The notes under the pieces: model-generated | Told to the model about the DNA's origin: nothing | What the model saw: only the letters and a program-made list of their open reading frames with translations | The model's database searches: none | In this document: piece by piece, positions 1 to 7,974 of the stretch | How positions within the stretch are numbered: position 1 is the stretch's first letter | How the letters are laid out: every line of letters begins with the position of its first letter | Position numbers and translations under genes: made by a program | Source of the DNA: JBOHWJ01 sp050736615 | Lineage (GTDB): Bacteria > Desulfobacterota > Binatia > Binatales > Binataceae | NCBI GenBank assembly: GCA_050736615.1 | Contig: JBOHWL010000098.1 | Location: forward strand, 1-28,554 | Length of the DNA: 28,554 bases | Direction: 5' to 3'

Positions 1-1499
1 TGCGGACTGATTCGCCGCGGGTCTCCGATGACGCATTGGCGGCCGTACGCGATCACATTGGCAAGCGTTATGGCAAGAATTATTTGCCGGCCCGGCCCAA
101 CACCTACCGCTCCGGCAAGTCCGCGCAGGAGGCGCACGAGGCGATTCGCCCCACCGCGCTCGAACGCGACCCCGAAGCGCTGGCCCGTTATTTGGGCAAG
201 GACGAGCTGGCGCTTTACACCCTCATTTTCAACCGTTTCGTTTCAAGCCAGATGAATCAGGCGGTTTACGACCGCACCACGGTCGATATCGAGGTGCGGG
301 GCTCGGCCGCCGCCGCTGGCGATGGCTTTGCGCGCGAGAACCCGCAACTTAAGGCTGCCGCGGATAATCCGGCCGATGCGATCTTTCGCGCCACCGGCCA
401 AGTGATGAAGTTCGACGGTTTCATGCGGGTCTACCTCGAGGGTCAGGACGACGTCACGTCCGATGACGACGAAGCAGCCACGCTGCCACAGCTTGGAGAG
501 GGCGAGCGGCTGAAGCTCCTCGCTCCGCCGTTTGACGCCCAGCAGCATTTTACCCAACCGCCGTCGCGCTTCAGCCAGGCCACGCTGATCAAGGAGTTGG
601 AAGAGAAGGGGATCGGGCGTCCCTCCACTTACGCTTCGATTATGACCAGTATCCTGACCCGCGAATACGTCGAAGAGGACGACAGCAAGCGGCTGCGGCC
701 CACGACCTTGGGCCGCATCGTATGCGATCTGCTAGTCAAGGCATTCCCCGATATCCTCGAAGTCGGCTTTACCGCGCAAATGGAAGAGAAGCTCGACAAG
801 GTTGAAGAGGGCAGCGAAAACTGGGTCAAAACTCTCAGACAATTCTATGGGCCGTTCGAAAAGAGCTTGGGCGAGGCAAAGGAAAAAATGCCCGCGATCA
901 AGCGCACCGGCTTGGTCACCGGACTTAAATGCGAGCTCGACGATGGCGACATGGTGATCAAATGGGGACGCAACGGCGAGTTTCTGGCCTGCTCGAATTA
1001 TCCCAAGTGCACCAACACTAAGGAGTTCATCCGCGACGATCAAGGCAAGATCATACCGCGGGAAGCGGCCGCGCCGGCCGTCAGCGATAAGGTGTGTGAG
1101 AAATGCGGGCGCCCCATGGTACGGCGCCGGTCACGCTTCGGCGAATTCCTAGGATGCTCGGGTTATCCGGAATGCGACGGGATCAAACGGCTGAAATCCG
1201 AGCCAGTTAACACCGGCGTCGCTTGTCCGGATTGTAAGGAAGGCGAAATTCTCGAACGCCGCAGCCGCCGTGGCAAACTGTTCTTCGGATGCGGCCGCTA
1301 TCCCAAGTGCAAATTTGCCAGTTGGGACCGTCCGGTGCCGCGTCCGTGTCCGCAATGCGGGTCGCCCTACCTGGTTGAGAAGGTGACCAAGCGCGAAGGC
1401 GCGCGTTGGTTGTGCCCCAACAAGGAATGCGGCTATCAAGTGCCGGTTGAAACTACGGCGGTGACGCCCAATGCGACAGCGCCGCCGGCGAATGTCTGA
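1..1499 (+). CDS. topA: DNA topoisomerase I, type IA (5'-truncated by window edge)
   Basis: This is the C-terminal part of topoisomerase I, which relaxes negatively supercoiled DNA by a single-strand break through a tyrosyl-DNA intermediate. The frame is open from base 3 and begins RTDSPRVSDDALAAVR. In the family this follows the catalytic tyrosine (TYMRTDS), so the active-site Tyr codon lies just left of the window. The core continues through SAQEAHEAIRPT and GIGRPSTYASI. After about residue 300 come four zinc-ribbon modules typical of TopA tails, with Cys pairs near nt 930-1010, 1095-1170, 1225-1310 and 1348-1430 (for example CSNYPKC, CSGYPEC, CGRYPKC, CPNKECG). The gene ends with TGA at 1497-1499. 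The downstream trmFO is a common neighbour of topA. Identity is secure; only the start is missing. Confidence 0.97.
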   Translation, partial: RTDSPRVSDDALAAVRDHIGKRYGKNYLPARPNTYRSGKSAQEAHEAIRPTALERDPEALARYLGKDELALYTLIFNRFVSSQMNQAVYDRTTVDIEVRGSAAAAGDGFARENPQLKAAADNPADAIFRATGQVMKFDGFMRVYLEGQDDVTSDDDEAATLPQLGEGERLKLLAPPFDAQQHFTQPPSRFSQATLIKELEEKGIGRPSTYASIMTSILTREYVEEDDSKRLRPTTLGRIVCDLLVKAFPDILEVGFTAQMEEKLDKVEEGSENWVKTLRQFYGPFEKSLGEAKEKMPAIKRTGLVTGLKCELDDGDMVIKWGRNGEFLACSNYPKCTNTKEFIRDDQGKIIPREAAAPAVSDKVCEKCGRPMVRRRSRFGEFLGCSGYPECDGIKRLKSEPVNTGVACPDCKEGEILERRSRRGKLFFGCGRYPKCKFASWDRPVPRPCPQCGSPYLVEKVTKREGARWLCPNKECGYQVPVETTAVTPNATAPPANV

Positions 1500-1608
1500 G
1501 CTGGCCGGCAATCGAAACCACATGATGCAAATATGATGTTGGCTGATCGGCCGCTGCCCGATTTGAAGCGAAAAGCGGCACGGCCCTTCCTAGCCTCGGC
1601 GATTCGGC

Positions 1609-2973
1609 ATGGATGAAGTTGTAAACGTTGTAGGCGGCGGCTTGGCCGGCAGCGAAGCGGCCTGGCAACTGGCCTGCCGTGGAATTGAGGTGCGGCTGTT
1701 CGAAATGCGCCCCGTGCGCATGACAGAAGCTCATCGCACCGGTCTGCTGGCTGAATTGGTCTGTTCGAATTCGCTGCGGAATGCCTCATTGGAAACCGCT
1801 GTCGGCGTACTCAAGGAGGAGATGCGGCGGCTCGGTTCGTTGATTATCGCGGCGGCCGATCGCGCCGCCGTTCCCGCCGGCTCGGCTCTGGCCGTTGATC
1901 GCGACGATTTCGCCGGCGCGATAACCGCCGCGCTGAGCACGCATCGGCGGATTGAAATCGTCCGGCAAGAGGTAACCGAATTGCCCGCGGGACCAACGAT
2001 CGTGGCGACCGGCCCACTCACCAGCGCGGCTTTGGGTGCGGCTTTCAATCTGCTCATTGGGGAACGTCACCTGTATTTCTATGACGCCATCGCGCCGATT
2101 GTAACCGCCGAATCAATCGACCTGGAGATAGCCTTCCGGGCGTCGCGTTACGGTAAGGGCGGCGACGACTATCTCAACTGTCCATTGGACGAAGCGCAGT
2201 ACGATAGTTTCGTCGGCGCCTTGCTCGAGGCAGAAAAGGTCGCGCTTCATCCGTTTGAAAAGCCGGTGTATTTCGAAGGCTGTATGCCGATTGAGGAGAT
2301 GGCGCGGCGCGGACCGCGTACGCTCGCTTTTGGGCCGATGCGGCCGGTGGGATTGACCAATCCGCGCGGCGGCCGGCGCCCATTCGCGGTGGTGCAATTG
2401 CGCCAGGACGACCATGAGGGGCGTCTTTATAACATGGTCGGCTTCCAGACCAAGATGACCTATGGCGAGCAGCGCCGCGTGTTGCGGATGATCCCGGGAC
2501 TCGCTCACGCCGAGTTCGTGCGGCTGGGCTCGCTCCATCGCAACACCTTCATCGACTCGCCGCGCCTGCTGCTGCCGACCCTACAGTTGCGCTCGCGCCC
2601 CAACCTTTTTCTGGCGGGTCAAATGATCGGCGTGGAAGGCTATGTTGAATCGGCCGCGATGGGCTTGCTGGCAGGCCTGAATGCCGCGCGCATGCTGGAT
2701 GGGATGACATCGGTGGTTCCGCCGCGAGAAACGGCGTTGGGCTCACTGGTTGCCTATATCACTGATAGCGACCGCCAGGATTTTCAGCCGATCAATGCGA
2801 ATTACGGACTCATGCCGCCTTTGGCAGTCGCCGCCCGCGGACGCCAGAAAAAAATGGAAATCGGACAGCGCGCCTTGCGCCTTTTCGATCAATGGCGGGC
2901 GCGCTATAACTTGGGACCAGCGTATCCTCAGAGCCACGGCGCCTCAGGCGATCAAGCGCTGCCGGCGCGCTGA
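1609..2973 (+). CDS. trmFO: Methylenetetrahydrofolate--tRNA-(uracil-5-)-methyltransferase (FADH2-oxidising)
   Basis: TrmFO makes ribothymidine at U54 of the tRNA T-loop, using 5,10-methylenetetrahydrofolate as carbon donor and FADH2 as reductant. The 454-residue protein starts with an FAD-binding Rossmann motif (VNVVGGGLAGSEAAWQLA). It continues with the GidA-like stretch LFEMRP and ELVCSNSLR, where Cys52 corresponds to the conserved catalytic region. A second conserved cysteine is Cys225 in YFEGCMPIEEMA. The C-terminal FAD contact is seen in LFLAGQMIGVEGYVESAAMG. Length matches the family (about 435-470). The start is the ATG at 1609; no strong Shine-Dalgarno is visible. It follows topA by 109 bases, an arrangement seen in many bacteria. 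The smaller size and these motifs separate it from MnmG. Confidence 0.96.
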   Translation: MDEVVNVVGGGLAGSEAAWQLACRGIEVRLFEMRPVRMTEAHRTGLLAELVCSNSLRNASLETAVGVLKEEMRRLGSLIIAAADRAAVPAGSALAVDRDDFAGAITAALSTHRRIEIVRQEVTELPAGPTIVATGPLTSAALGAAFNLLIGERHLYFYDAIAPIVTAESIDLEIAFRASRYGKGGDDYLNCPLDEAQYDSFVGALLEAEKVALHPFEKPVYFEGCMPIEEMARRGPRTLAFGPMRPVGLTNPRGGRRPFAVVQLRQDDHEGRLYNMVGFQTKMTYGEQRRVLRMIPGLAHAEFVRLGSLHRNTFIDSPRLLLPTLQLRSRPNLFLAGQMIGVEGYVESAAMGLLAGLNAARMLDGMTSVVPPRETALGSLVAYITDSDRQDFQPINANYGLMPPLAVAARGRQKKMEIGQRALRLFDQWRARYNLGPAYPQSHGASGDQALPAR

Positions 2974-3004
2974 CAAATGTCTTCGTTATGCTTTTCAAAT
3001 TTCG

Positions 3005-3925
3005 ATGATCCTCGCCGCGCTTGATGTTGGGACCAACACCACCCTGATGCTGGTGGCGGAGGCCGAGGATGGCGCGGTCCGTCCGCTCGCCGAGATGTCG
3101 AGGATTACGCGGCTTGGCCGCGGGGTTGAGTCCCATCACATGCTCGACGCCGCCGCCGCCGCGCGCACGGCCGAAGCGATTGCTGATTTCGCTGAAAAGG
3201 CACGCGAACTCGGTGCGGTGAAATTTCTCACTGCCGCGACGTCCGCCTTGCGCGACGCCGGCAATGGCGCCGAGTTCGTCGCGGAGGTGAAACGGCGCGC
3301 CGGCCTTGATCTGGAGATTATCTCCGGTGAGACCGAAGCCAGCTTGTGCCATCTCGCCGCAATCAAGGGACTCGAGCTTGACTCCGCCGCGAAAATGCTG
3401 GTCGTCGATGTCGGAGGCGGCTCAACCGAGTTGATTCGCTGTGAGCCGGGACGCAAGCTTGACCTGACCAGCCTGCAAATCGGATCGGTGCGTTTGACCG
3501 AACGCATCGTGCGGCATGATCCACCGAGTGCGCGCGAAGGCGCGGATTTGCGCGTTACTATCGATGAATCGCTGCGCGGGATACAGTGGGAATTCCAGCC
3601 CGATGTGATGGTCGGTATCGCGGGCACGGTCACGACCGTCTGTGCGGTGGCGCTCGGACTCGCTATCTACGATTCCAAAGCCGTCCATGGGCATCATTTG
3701 CCACAAACCGAAGTTCTACGGGTGCTCGCTCGCTTCGGCGCAAGCGCGCTTGACGAGAGGCGGAAAATTCCCGGTCTGGAAGAGGGCAGAGCCGACGTGA
3801 TATTTGCCGGCACCGCGATCCTCGAGCGCGTGATGGGGCACTTCGAAATGTCCGAGGTTATCGTTAGCGATCAAGGCGTGCGCTGGGGATTGGTATGGCG
3901 CGCACTGGAAAAAACCGTCATATAA
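3005..3925 (+). CDS. Ppx/GppA-family phosphatase (single-domain form)
   Basis: This 306-residue protein belongs to the exopolyphosphatase / guanosine pentaphosphate phosphatase family of the ASKHA ATPase fold. The N-terminal phosphate-binding motif is ALDVGTNTTLMLVAE and the second nucleotide-binding loop is VVDVGGGSTELI at about residues 137-148. Between them lies LTAATSALRDAGNG, and the stretch ISGETEASL carries the conserved Glu. It ends after the ASKHA fold and lacks the C-terminal HD-like domain of E. coli Ppx, as in many short bacterial homologues. I chose the ATG at 3005 because conserved sequence begins at once (MILAALDVGTNTT); the frame is open further upstream, but that part overlaps trmFO. 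Whether it hydrolyses polyphosphate or pppGpp cannot be read from the sequence. It ends 3 bases before the HU-like gene, suggesting co-transcription. Confidence 0.9.
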   Translation: MILAALDVGTNTTLMLVAEAEDGAVRPLAEMSRITRLGRGVESHHMLDAAAAARTAEAIADFAEKARELGAVKFLTAATSALRDAGNGAEFVAEVKRRAGLDLEIISGETEASLCHLAAIKGLELDSAAKMLVVDVGGGSTELIRCEPGRKLDLTSLQIGSVRLTERIVRHDPPSAREGADLRVTIDESLRGIQWEFQPDVMVGIAGTVTTVCAVALGLAIYDSKAVHGHHLPQTEVLRVLARFGASALDERRKIPGLEEGRADVIFAGTAILERVMGHFEMSEVIVSDQGVRWGLVWRALEKTVI

Positions 3926-3928
3926 AGC

Positions 3929-4198
3929 ATGACGAAAGCTGAACTGATTGAATCAGTCGCCCGTTCCACGCGTCAGCCGAAAAATGTCGTGGCGATGACG
4001 CTGGAGTTGGCGTTTGATCAGATTTCTCGCGCGATCCGCCGGGACAAACGTTTTTGGGTGCCGGGCTTCGGCACTTTCTCGGTGCGCCGCCGGCGCGCGC
4101 GGCCCGGTTTCAATCCTCGCACGAATACCGCAATGACCATCCCGGCCTCGCGCACGGTGGGTTTTAGACCCGCGCCCAAATTGAAGAAGGGCCTCTGA
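3929..4198 (+). CDS. HU/IHF-family DNA-binding protein
   Basis: This is a small basic nucleoid-associated protein of 89 residues, the usual HU/IHF length. The N-terminal helices are MTKAELIESVARSTRQPKNVV. The signature GFGTFSVRRRRARPGFNPRT (about residues 46-65) corresponds to the HU GFGTF..R.RA.R.GRNP.T motif at the base of the DNA-binding beta arm, followed by the arm and FRPAPKLKK. It should bind and bend DNA as a dimer. Family members of this kind cannot be split into HU and IHF subunits by eye. It starts 3 bases after the phosphatase stop. Its own stop (TGA 4196-4198) overlaps the likely start of the next gene. Confidence 0.93.
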   Translation: MTKAELIESVARSTRQPKNVVAMTLELAFDQISRAIRRDKRFWVPGFGTFSVRRRRARPGFNPRTNTAMTIPASRTVGFRPAPKLKKGL

Positions 4199-5781
4199 TT
4201 GCGTCCAGAAAAATTTCGAATGCTCCGCGCCAGATTCCCGAGCCGCGCCTGAAAGGTCATGACGCGATAGCGGCAAATTCGAGCTGGCTGGCCTGCCTGC
4301 TCCTGGTTTTCGCCGTTGCCATTGGCGCCTACCTGCGCTTTGCAGATCTAGGCGCTCGCGAAATGTCAGCGGATGAAGGGGCCTCGTGGGCGGCCGCCTC
4401 GGCGTCGTCAGCCGGCGAGGTCCTGCGCTTGCATCAACGGCTTAACCCGGCGGATATCGGCCTGCCCGATCTCGTCCTCCACGGATGGATCGCTGTATGC
4501 GGCGAGAGCCTGGCCGCGATGCGCGCGCTTTCAGCGATGCTGGGCACTTTCGCGATAGTGCTGGTCTTCATCCTCACGCGTGAATTGCAAGGGGTGGAGC
4601 GCGGCGATAGCGCTAATCGCGACGAGGCCGCTGAGTCATCTGAAGATCCGCGCGGACGCGAGTCGGGGAGGCCGCCCAGTGCCGAATTTTCCTCCCAGCG
4701 CGAACTGATTGGCGCCACCGCCGCGCTGATCTTCGCGGTCAACCTGGTGACCATCAAGTACTCGCGGCAAACGCGGATGTATCCGTTGATGCTGTTGGCC
4801 GTGCTGGCGCAGTTCGCATATTTTATTCGTGCGGCGCGGCGCGGTGGATGGCGCAATTATGCCGGCGTGACGATCTTTACGGCAATCAGCCTCGCCGCCC
4901 ATCCGAGCGCGCTGTTCGCATTCACAGCCGAAGCTCTATGGGTTGTCTATCGCCTATGGCGCGAACGCGCGGATTTCCGTCAAGCGATACGGTGGGTGTG
5001 CAAATTGGCGGGAGCGGTCGTGCTCGGATTGGCTTTGCTCGCACCCGCGCTGCCGACATTGATCGGCGCGACCGCGCATGCGGCGGCGCATGGCGCGCTG
5101 AATTGGATCACGCGCCCGCCCTGGTGGGAGCCAATTGCGCTATTCAACAAGGGCACCGGCAGTTTCGGGTTTCCGGTATTGGCGCTACTGGCCATCGCGG
5201 GAGCTATTGGCGCGTGGCGTGGAGCCGCCGCGCGCTTTTGTCTCTTATGGATGTGGGCGCCTCCTACAATTGTCCTGCTTTTCTCCTACCTTGTGCGGCC
5301 GGCGTTCGTCGAACGCTACCTGTTATCTTCCTTCGTGCCGTTCTTTATCCTGGCGGCGTTTGGGGTCTGGGAAATCCCCAACCTGTGGGCGCGATGGTGG
5401 AAGCGTAGGGCAGTGGGGCGGGCGCGCAATCTGGTGCGCGCGGGGACTCTCGCGTTAGCGCTTGTGCTCGCCGTGGCTCACGTGGCCGCCTATCGCCGCA
5501 AACCGCACGGTCCGGAGTGGCGCGAGGCTGCTCGCCTGGCTGCGCGCCCTCCAGGTGAAAATATCGCCGTTGCGCCCGGCTATGCCGTCGATGTCGTGGA
5601 ATATTACCTGCGCCGCAATGGAGACGGGGCTCGACCGCAACGCGCGCTTCCGGCCGACCCGGCCGCGCCAGTGCTCATACTTGCCGATGAAGGCGTTCCA
5701 CCTGAAGCCGCCCGGCGTTTGGCCCGGGAATATCCGCGAGTGATGGCGCGTCCGCGCGGGCTTGTGATACGTCACCGTTAA
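4195..5781 (+). CDS. GT-C fold membrane glycosyltransferase (PMT/ArnT-like, GT39/GT83 type)
   Basis: This multi-pass membrane protein resembles PMT_2/ArnT glycosyltransferases, which use polyprenyl-phosphate sugars on the periplasmic side. The frame encodes a first membrane helix (SSWLACLLLVFAVAIGAYLR), then the first periplasmic loop with the conserved acidic pair in MSADEGASWAA. Later motifs are YSRQTRMYPLMLL and many hydrophobic segments, ending in a small soluble domain. The first ATG/GTG/TTG is the ATG at 4363, but starting there removes helix 1 and leaves the catalytic loop as the N-terminus. The frame is open from 4168 with no standard start in between. The likely start is CTG 4195, overlapping the HU stop, or ATT 4198, both just after AAGAAGGG at 4184-4191. 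About 528 residues then result, normal for the family. The exact start is inferred. Confidence 0.82.
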   Translation: MIASRKISNAPRQIPEPRLKGHDAIAANSSWLACLLLVFAVAIGAYLRFADLGAREMSADEGASWAAASASSAGEVLRLHQRLNPADIGLPDLVLHGWIAVCGESLAAMRALSAMLGTFAIVLVFILTRELQGVERGDSANRDEAAESSEDPRGRESGRPPSAEFSSQRELIGATAALIFAVNLVTIKYSRQTRMYPLMLLAVLAQFAYFIRAARRGGWRNYAGVTIFTAISLAAHPSALFAFTAEALWVVYRLWRERADFRQAIRWVCKLAGAVVLGLALLAPALPTLIGATAHAAAHGALNWITRPPWWEPIALFNKGTGSFGFPVLALLAIAGAIGAWRGAAARFCLLWMWAPPTIVLLFSYLVRPAFVERYLLSSFVPFFILAAFGVWEIPNLWARWWKRRAVGRARNLVRAGTLALALVLAVAHVAAYRRKPHGPEWREAARLAARPPGENIAVAPGYAVDVVEYYLRRNGDGARPQRALPADPAAPVLILADEGVPPEAARRLAREYPRVMARPRGLVIRHR

Positions 5782-5854
5782 AGCTTGGCAAACGAACGCG
5801 GCCACTGCTCGCGGCGTGCGCACAACATTGCGGCACCGTCCGCGTGGCGATTTC

Positions 5855-5861
5855 AAGGAGG
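5855..5861 (+). promoter_or_regulatory. Shine-Dalgarno sequence fixing the methyltransferase start
   Basis: AAGGAGG lies 5 bases before ATG 5867. It is one of the strongest ribosome binding sites in the window and decides against the upstream GTG at 5816. Confidence 0.85.
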
Positions 5862-5866
5862 GCAAA

Positions 5867-6730
5867 ATGAGTCCGGAGAATTTTGATCCGCGGCGCTTTA
5901 AGGATAATCAGCGGCGCGACTGGGACGCCGCGGCGGCGGGATGGAAGAAATGGTGGCCGGTGTTCGAGCGCTCGGCACAGCACGTCAGTGATCGGCTGAT
6001 CGAATTGGCCGGCGTCGGTTCAGGCGGCCGTGTGCTGGATATCGCGACCGGCAACGGCGAACCCGCGGTCACGGCCGCGCGCCGGGTCGGCGGCTCGGGC
6101 CGGGTGATTGCGATTGATCAGGCCCCGGGGATGCTGGCGATTGCAACCGAACGCGCCGCCTCGATGGGGTTGGGCAATATCGAATTCCGACAGAGCGACG
6201 CCGAGTCGCTCGCGATCGGGGAACGGGATTTTGACGCGGTCACCTGCCGGTGGGGATTGATGTTCATGCCCGACTTGACCGGCACGCTTAAAGGTTTGCA
6301 TCAGCGGCTAAAGCCCCAAGGGCGTTTGGCCACGGCGGTCTGGTCAACGCCGGATAAGGTGCCGATGATAACTATCGCGGCCGAGGCCGTGCGCAATTTG
6401 GCCGGTTTACCCGCCGCGGCGCCGGGCGGAATGGATCCGCTACGGTTGGCGGACACCTCGATTCTGGAAGGAGCGCTTAAGACCGCGGGGTTCAAGGACA
6501 TAAGAGTCGAACGAATGATCGTTAACTTCGAATTCGATTCGGCCGACGCTTTCACGAATTTTCGCCGCGAAGTCTCAGCGCCGTTCCGCACGATGCTGGC
6601 GAGCAAGACGCCGGAGTTGCAACGCCAGATCCTCGATGCGATCGTCAGCGCCGCCCAAGCCCACGCTGGCGCCGACGGCCGGATTCATACCGCCAACGAG
6701 ACTATCTTGTTTTCCGCACGACGCGACTGA
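5867..6730 (+). CDS. Class I SAM-dependent methyltransferase (UbiE/COQ5-like)
   Basis: This 287-residue protein has a Rossmann SAM-binding domain. Motif I is VLDIATGNGEPAVTAA, followed by VIAIDQAPGMLAIA (the acidic ribose-binding Asp), then FRQSDAESLAIGERDFDAVTCRWGL and the post-motif stretch LKPQGRLATAVWS. It therefore looks like a small-molecule methyltransferase of the UbiE/Methyltransf_11 type; the substrate is unknown. I chose ATG 5867 because an excellent Shine-Dalgarno (AAGGAGG at 5855-5861) sits 5 bases upstream. A GTG at 5816 in frame would add 17 poorly conserved residues. The gene stands between the glycosyltransferase and the tRNA and need not belong to either unit. Confidence 0.88.
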   Translation: MSPENFDPRRFKDNQRRDWDAAAAGWKKWWPVFERSAQHVSDRLIELAGVGSGGRVLDIATGNGEPAVTAARRVGGSGRVIAIDQAPGMLAIATERAASMGLGNIEFRQSDAESLAIGERDFDAVTCRWGLMFMPDLTGTLKGLHQRLKPQGRLATAVWSTPDKVPMITIAAEAVRNLAGLPAAAPGGMDPLRLADTSILEGALKTAGFKDIRVERMIVNFEFDSADAFTNFRREVSAPFRTMLASKTPELQRQILDAIVSAAQAHAGADGRIHTANETILFSARRD

Positions 6731-6856
6731 GCGGCGCGCGAGCGATCAGATCTCGACAAGGTCCTTCACGTGGGACTCGCGCCCGGTCCACGCGCGAGGC
6801 GCTGAGCGCGCATACGTGACCAAGCAAGCTCCGCCCAAGCGGCGATTCTGTCATTC

Positions 6857-6961
6857 TTAAGAGTCTGTGAATTTTTGTCATTCTGAACGGAGTCTGCCGC
6901 GCAGCGCGGCTCCGCTAGCCACGCTCGGAATGACAGAAAAAAAATCTTCACAGACTCTAAG
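6857..6961. repeat. Inverted-repeat element, copy 1 (about 105 bp, MITE/REP-like)
   Basis: The element is bounded by imperfect inverted ends: AGAGTCTGTGAA at the left (6860-6871) and TTCACAGACTCT at the right (6947-6958). The inner arms read TTTTTGTCATTCTGAACGG and, as reverse complement, TTTTTTCTGTCATTCCGAG. The centre holds a perfect hairpin, GCCGCGC-A-GCGCGGC (6897-6911). The same outer arms occur in opposite orientation at 24328-24517. The right end lies two bases from the encoded CCA of tRNA-Ser. Read from the tRNA strand it gives a run of eight T, so the element may also end tRNA transcription. It contains no gene. Confidence 0.75.
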
Positions 6962-6963
6962 CA

Positions 6964-7055
6964 TGGCGGAGAGGGGGGGATTTGAACCCCCGAAACCCTT
7001 CCGAGTTTACACGCTCTCCAGGCGTGCGCCTTAAACCGGGCTCGGCCACCTCTCC
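6964..7055 (-). tRNA. tRNA-Ser (anticodon GGA)
   Basis: On the - strand this 92-nt gene starts GGAGAGGTGGCCGAG and ends CCTCTCCGCCA, with the 7-bp acceptor stem GGAGAGG/CCTCTCC, discriminator G and an encoded CCA. The anticodon arm is CACGC-CTGGAGA-GCGTG, giving anticodon GGA, which reads UCC and UCU. The T arm carries GGTTCAAATCC. The long variable arm (about 17-18 nt, with ACTCGGAAGGGTTTCG) is typical of the class II serine tRNAs. It is the only - strand gene in the window and points away from the exopolysaccharide locus. Confidence 0.96.
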
Positions 7056-7455
7056 GCATTGGGTTGGAAAGTATGCCATTTACGAGGCAACTTTCGCCAG
7101 AGCGCCCTTACTGAATCGAGTAAAACCCGGACCGTCAGCTTTCAATCTTCGCGCGCGTCACGCGCGTGGCGTGGTTTTAAACCCTACCGATGGCCGATCA
7201 GGCGGGTTTCAGACTCCGCGATTACGCGCGAGTCGCGACAATTAGTCATTACGTGGACAGCCAAAGTGAATAGTTTACGTTTTCGACTGTGAAAAACGCC
7301 ACTCGGCATCATGAGTTCTTGCGCTAGTCTTGGTATGAATGTTTGACGCAATGAACCACTCTCTTTTCAGTTTATCGGCTCTGGCGATGGCTGAAAGATC
7401 GGAATGAAACAGTCAGTAGTCTGAATTGCGATTAAGCAGTAATCGATACATGAAA

Positions 7456-7469
7456 GATGATAGATCATC
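7456..7469. promoter_or_regulatory. 14-bp palindrome, possible regulator binding site
   Basis: GATGAT-AG-ATCATC is an inverted repeat of 6+6 bases with a 2-base centre, about 350 bases upstream of the sigma-54-like promoter. Enhancer-binding proteins often bind dyads at such distances. Only the symmetry is seen; the role is a guess. Confidence 0.3.
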
Positions 7470-7819
7470 GTCAAATACGATCGAGCAGCAAATAATCGGA
7501 GCAAGGCCAATAAGGTGTCATGCGGAGGCGCCAGCTTGAAGCGCTAAACGTCCGACTGCGGATTTTAACTCAAATTCGTAGCTCGGCGCGGTCACTTTTT
7601 CTCAGTTGAAATTCTTCACCTACGCACGCTCATGCATGCCTCAATGCGCAGAATCCGCATATGCAAAGCGGCGGTGCGTCAGGATCGGATGAATCAAGCG
7701 GCAATAGCCCCTGTACTTTGTAAATGTTGCACGGCTGGAGCCTCGCCGTGCGCGGCGATCGTCTGTGCAAGCGCCGTCAATACGAATGAATACTGGAGCA
7801 TTTCGTCAACGATTGCCAA

Positions 7820-7834
7820 TGGCATGGACATTGC
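7820..7834 (+). promoter_or_regulatory. Sigma-54 (-24/-12) promoter for the exopolysaccharide operon
   Basis: TGGCATGGACATTGC matches the RpoN consensus TGGCACG-N4-TTGC at all conserved positions except one C-to-T change, with the required 10-base spacing between GG and GC. The predicted transcription start is near 7846, leaving a leader of about 130 bases before the first operon gene at 7975. Exosortase/XrtA-linked exopolysaccharide loci are known to be controlled by PrsK/PrsR, a sigma-54-dependent pair, which fits. No regulator gene lies in the window. Confidence 0.6.
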
Positions 7835-7974
7835 CACCAATACGCGACTTGTCAGCATAATGCCGTGCGCAAGAGCAGCTTGAGCTGGCGTTGAAGCGGA
7901 AATAGACAAGGCGCGGCTCGGCTGGGTTCGGCGAATAGCCACTGACCAGGGCCTCGGATTACGGATTCAATGCA

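Larger units (their letters stand above)
7056..7974. other. Gene-free region upstream of the exopolysaccharide operon
   Basis: I see no convincing gene here. Short open frames exist on both strands, but they lack recognisable domains, good ribosome binding sites and the codon pattern of the neighbours. The part from about 7250 to 7500 is clearly AT-richer than flanking genes. It contains a perfect palindrome GATGATAGATCATC at 7456-7469 and, nearer the operon, a sigma-54-type promoter at 7820-7834. The tRNA-Ser promoter should lie at the left end on the - strand. The stretch probably serves as the control region of the downstream operon and could hide an unrecognised small RNA. Confidence 0.6.

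Noticed and set aside
2750..3004. Upstream extension of the Ppx/GppA frame into trmFO
   Set aside because: Conserved sequence begins exactly at ATG 3005; the extension lies within trmFO codons and resembles nothing in the family.
7632..7942. Short open frames on both strands upstream of the Wza-like gene
   Set aside because: They lack Shine-Dalgarno sequences and domains, overlap each other, and cover the sigma-54-type promoter.
7846..7974. Possible riboswitch (for example c-di-GMP type) in the leader of the exopolysaccharide operon
   Set aside because: I looked for the conserved core of the c-di-GMP riboswitch and did not find it; only small local stems are visible.
6964..7974. Genomic-island attachment site at tRNA-Ser
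   Set aside because: No integrase gene or second copy of the tRNA 3' end is seen in the window, and the exopolysaccharide locus lies on the 5' side of the tRNA.
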